Below, piece after piece: positions 6,098 through 7,584 of a stretch of DNA of 7,584 bases. Source of the stretch: an uncultured Eubacteriales bacterium (lineage in GTDB: Bacteria > Bacillota > Clostridia > Oscillospirales > Oscillospiraceae); the NCBI GenBank assembly GCA_902475455.1, contig CABRZO010000123.1:1-7584 (forward strand), written 5' to 3'. A program made the position numbers and the translations under genes. The notes beneath the pieces are model-generated. The model made no database searches. It saw nothing but the letters and a program-made list of their open reading frames with translations, and was not told where the DNA came from. Numbering within the stretch: position 1 is the first letter of the stretch; each line of letters starts with the position of its first letter.

Positions 6098-6793
6098 TTA
6101 CTCCTTTACAATAATGGTTGTGAAATAACTCAGGCGCTCCGGCAGCTCCCGCAAATTTCTGGACACCAGCTCCCCGGGCAGACCGCAGTTGGCCACCAGG
6201 GCGGCCCGGTCCAGCATGCCCTGCGCTTCTAATGCCCTGCGCACTTCCTCCAGATGGATGCCCGACTTCATCAGCACCTTGCTGCCGGGAAATTGAAGGG
6301 CATATTGGTCCAGCTCCACGTTGCCGGGCACAATGGCCAGGGGCCGGTCCGGCTCCGTGAGGCTGACGCCCAGCCGGGCCGCCGCGGCGCTGAAACTGGT
6401 GACGCCGGGGACCATGACGCAGTCAAACCCTTGCTCCGTAAGCCGGTCCATCAGCGGGGTGCAGGAGGCGTAGACCGCCACATCCCCCAACACCGCCATG
6501 GCCACATCTTTCCCCTCCGAAAGCCGCCGGGCGATCTCCTCCACCGCAAGGGCGTGGGCGTCTGTCCGGCCATCCATTGCCACCGCCATGGTGAGGTCCA
6601 GAGGCAGAATCTCCTTGCCCGTCAGATCCACCGCCCCCCGGGCGATGTCCAGGGCCAGCATCCCGCCGGATCGGGTCCGGGGGGCCGCCACCACCGGGCA
6701 GGCATCCAGGGTTCGGCAGGCTTTCAGCGTTAAAAGTTCCGAATCCCCGGGGCCTACTCCCACGGCGTAAAAGGTTCCCTTGTTTACTTCCAT
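6098..6793 (-). CDS. cbiL: CbiL, cobalt-factor II C20-methyltransferase
   Basis: CbiL methylates C20 of cobalt-sirohydrochlorin (cobalt-factor II) using S-adenosylmethionine, the first committed methylation of the corrinoid branch. From the ATG at 6793 it has 231 residues, normal for CbiL/CobI (about 230-240). Motifs are FYAVGVGPGDSELLTLKA at 8-25, AVLGDVAVYAS at 100-110, VMVPGVTSFSAAAARLG at 126-142, LAIVPGN at 152-158 and the C-terminal SYFTTIIVKE. The reading frame is open upstream to 7009, but those 72 extra codons run inside cbiD, show no family similarity and precede the conserved N-terminus, so the short start is chosen. The start overlaps the cbiD stop by 10 nt. The nearest Shine-Dalgarno sequence is unusually far away. 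Val105 occupies the position after GD where many family members have Pro. Confidence 0.95.
   Translation of the reverse strand: MEVNKGTFYAVGVGPGDSELLTLKACRTLDACPVVAAPRTRSGGMLALDIARGAVDLTGKEILPLDLTMAVAMDGRTDAHALAVEEIARRLSEGKDVAMAVLGDVAVYASCTPLMDRLTEQGFDCVMVPGVTSFSAAAARLGVSLTEPDRPLAIVPGNVELDQYALQFPGSKVLMKSGIHLEEVRRALEAQGMLDRAALVANCGLPGELVSRNLRELPERLSYFTTIIVKE
6101..6107 (-). promoter_or_regulatory. Ribosome binding site that fixes the GTG start of cbiF
   Basis: On the minus strand this reads AAAGGAG, overlapping the last two sense codons (AAG GAG) of cbiL and ending 7 nt before the GTG of cbiF. Its strength and spacing favour GTG at 6093. The family block HIVGAGSG begins at residue 3 from that start, so nothing conserved is missing. 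Confidence 0.85.
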
Positions 6794-7584
6794 TGTTTTA
6801 AAATCTCCTGTGCATCCTGGGTCATCCCCAGAATTCCGTATTGGGTGGAAAACAGCACCGCTCCCACCCGGTATTCGCCCTCCGCCCGATGGCGCAGGTG
6901 CCTTTCTACCGCCCGGGTGAGGCTGTCCATGACCGGCTCCCGCAGAGAACACTCCTCCAAAATGTCCAGGCAGGCCTCGGAGGTGGCGGCATCCATCAGC
7001 CGGCGACACACGGCCCGGTCCGCCCCGCAGACCGCCGCGTGGGCACAGAAGAGCTCGGTGCGGCAGTCGGCAAACCGGCTGTGGGTGTTCATTATGCCCC
7101 CGGCCAGCTTGGCCAGCTTGCCCACATGGCCCACCAACAGCACCTCTTCATAGCCCTGGGCCAGGATTTCATCCAAGGCTTCTCCAATGAAGTTGGAGCA
7201 TTTCACCAGGGGAATGCCCAGCTTATCCAGGCCCTGGGCCTGTAAAAAGTCCATGCCGTAGTTGCCCGGGGTCAGAATGACCCGGCGCCAGCCCTGGGCC
7301 CGATAAGAGCGCAATTCCAGGGCGATGGTGTCGATGAGGGCCTGCATGCTCATAGGCTCCACAATGCCGGAGGTCCCCAGAATGGAGATCCCCCCCACAA
7401 TGCCCAGGGAAGGATTGAAGGTTTTCGCCCCAATGGCCTCCCCCTCCGGCACCGAGATGATAACGTTAAATCCGCATTCCTCTCCGGCAACCCGGCGGGC
7501 CTCTTCCAGGGCCTGGGCGATCATCTGCCGGGGCACATGGTTGATGGCCACCGCTCCCACCGGCTGGTCCAGGCCGGGCTTCGT
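6784..7584 (-). CDS. cbiD: CbiD, cobalt-precorrin-5B C1-methyltransferase (5' end cut by window edge)
   Basis: CbiD methylates C1 of cobalt-precorrin-5B, giving cobalt-precorrin-6A, the substrate of CbiJ. It is specific to the anaerobic pathway and is unrelated to the CbiL/F/H/E methylase fold. The frame stays open to the right edge: the eight codons before the GTG at 7560 read TKPGLDQP and belong to the protein, so 7560 is not a start. Of about 360-380 residues expected, 266 are visible; the missing part includes the N-terminal region. Family blocks present are GLDQPVGAVAINHVPRQMI near the edge, VIISVPEGEAIGAKTFN, LGIVGGISILGTSGIVEPMS (about residues 59-78 of the visible part), VILTPGNYG, CSNFIGEAL and LLVGHVGKLAKLAGG followed by NTHSRFADCR. 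It ends CAATGGAAGTAA, where the ATG of cbiL is embedded 10 nt from the end. Confidence 0.95.
   Translation of the reverse strand, partial: TKPGLDQPVGAVAINHVPRQMIAQALEEARRVAGEECGFNVIISVPEGEAIGAKTFNPSLGIVGGISILGTSGIVEPMSMQALIDTIALELRSYRAQGWRRVILTPGNYGMDFLQAQGLDKLGIPLVKCSNFIGEALDEILAQGYEEVLLVGHVGKLAKLAGGIMNTHSRFADCRTELFCAHAAVCGADRAVCRRLMDAATSEACLDILEECSLREPVMDSLTRAVERHLRHRAEGEYRVGAVLFSTQYGILGMTQDAQEILKQWK
6805..6809 (-). promoter_or_regulatory. Distant ribosome binding site of cbiL
   Basis: On the minus strand this reads AGGAG, 11 nt before the cbiL ATG, longer than the 7-8 nt seen at the other genes. No closer start codon exists in the frame, so the long spacing appears real. Together with the 10-nt overlap it suggests help from ribosomes finishing cbiD. 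Confidence 0.55.

Noticed and set aside
6794..7009. A 72-codon N-terminal extension of cbiL.
   Set aside because: It is read out of frame inside cbiD, is rich in Gly and Pro, and precedes the normal CbiL N-terminus at the ATG at 6793.
7558..7560. A GTG that could be taken as the start of cbiD.
   Set aside because: The eight codons before it (TKPGLDQP) are open and continue the conserved CbiD sequence, and a start here would remove about 100 residues of the family's usual length. The gene is cut by the window edge.
1..7584. Search for a cobalamin riboswitch, promoter or terminator within the window.
   Set aside because: The largest gap between genes is 4 nt, and no B12-box-like element or T-rich stem-loop stood out by eye in the coding sequence.
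1..7584. The possibility of a new biological system, such as defence, mobile or secretion genes.
   Set aside because: All of the sequence outside 5 intergenic nt is accounted for by nine genes of one known pathway, with no unassigned gene, repeat array or composition change.

Overview
This window is an unbroken, single-strand stretch of an anaerobic (early cobalt insertion) cobalamin/corrinoid biosynthesis operon. All nine recognisable genes lie on the minus strand, so they are transcribed from the right edge of the window to the left. The DNA is GC-rich. The Cbi-type enzyme set (CbiD, CbiG, CbiJ, a fused CbiE-CbiT) and the protein sequences look like those of an anaerobic Firmicute of class Clostridia, perhaps a gut Oscillospiraceae-type organism. 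That taxonomic reading is inference from protein style and base composition; no marker gene is present.

In transcription order the genes are: cbiD (5' end cut off by the right edge, 6784-7584), cbiL (6098-6793), cbiF (5338-6093), cbiG (4349-5341), cbiH (3622-4356), cbiJ (2894-3625), a cbiE-cbiT fusion (1690-2892), cbiA (362-1702) and the first third of cobT (1-365, cut off by the left edge). Adjacent genes overlap by 4 to 13 nt or are separated by at most 4 nt, so the window holds no intergenic region where a promoter, riboswitch or terminator could sit. A promoter, and any cobalamin riboswitch, would have to lie beyond the right edge. No RNA gene, mobile element, CRISPR array or notable long repeat was seen.

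The genes work together on one pathway. CbiL methylates C20 of cobalt-sirohydrochlorin (cobalt-factor II). CbiH methylates C17 and contracts the ring. CbiF methylates C11. CbiG opens the delta-lactone and removes the two-carbon fragment. CbiD methylates C1, CbiJ reduces the ring, and CbiET methylates C5 and C15 and decarboxylates the C12 acetate. After the CbiC methylmutase step, whose gene is not in the window, CbiA amidates the a and c side chains of cobyrinate. CobT activates the lower-ligand base for the final nucleotide-loop assembly. The window therefore encodes the whole run of ring-modifying steps from cobalt-factor II to cobalt-precorrin-8, plus one side-chain step and one lower-ligand step.

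I found no previously undescribed system. The points worth a second look are the gene order compared with Salmonella, the CbiE-CbiT fusion and its altered glycine-rich loop, the placement of cobT directly behind cbiA, and the start-signal pattern: of the three ATGA start/stop overlaps, two (cbiG and cbiJ) lack a clear Shine-Dalgarno sequence.
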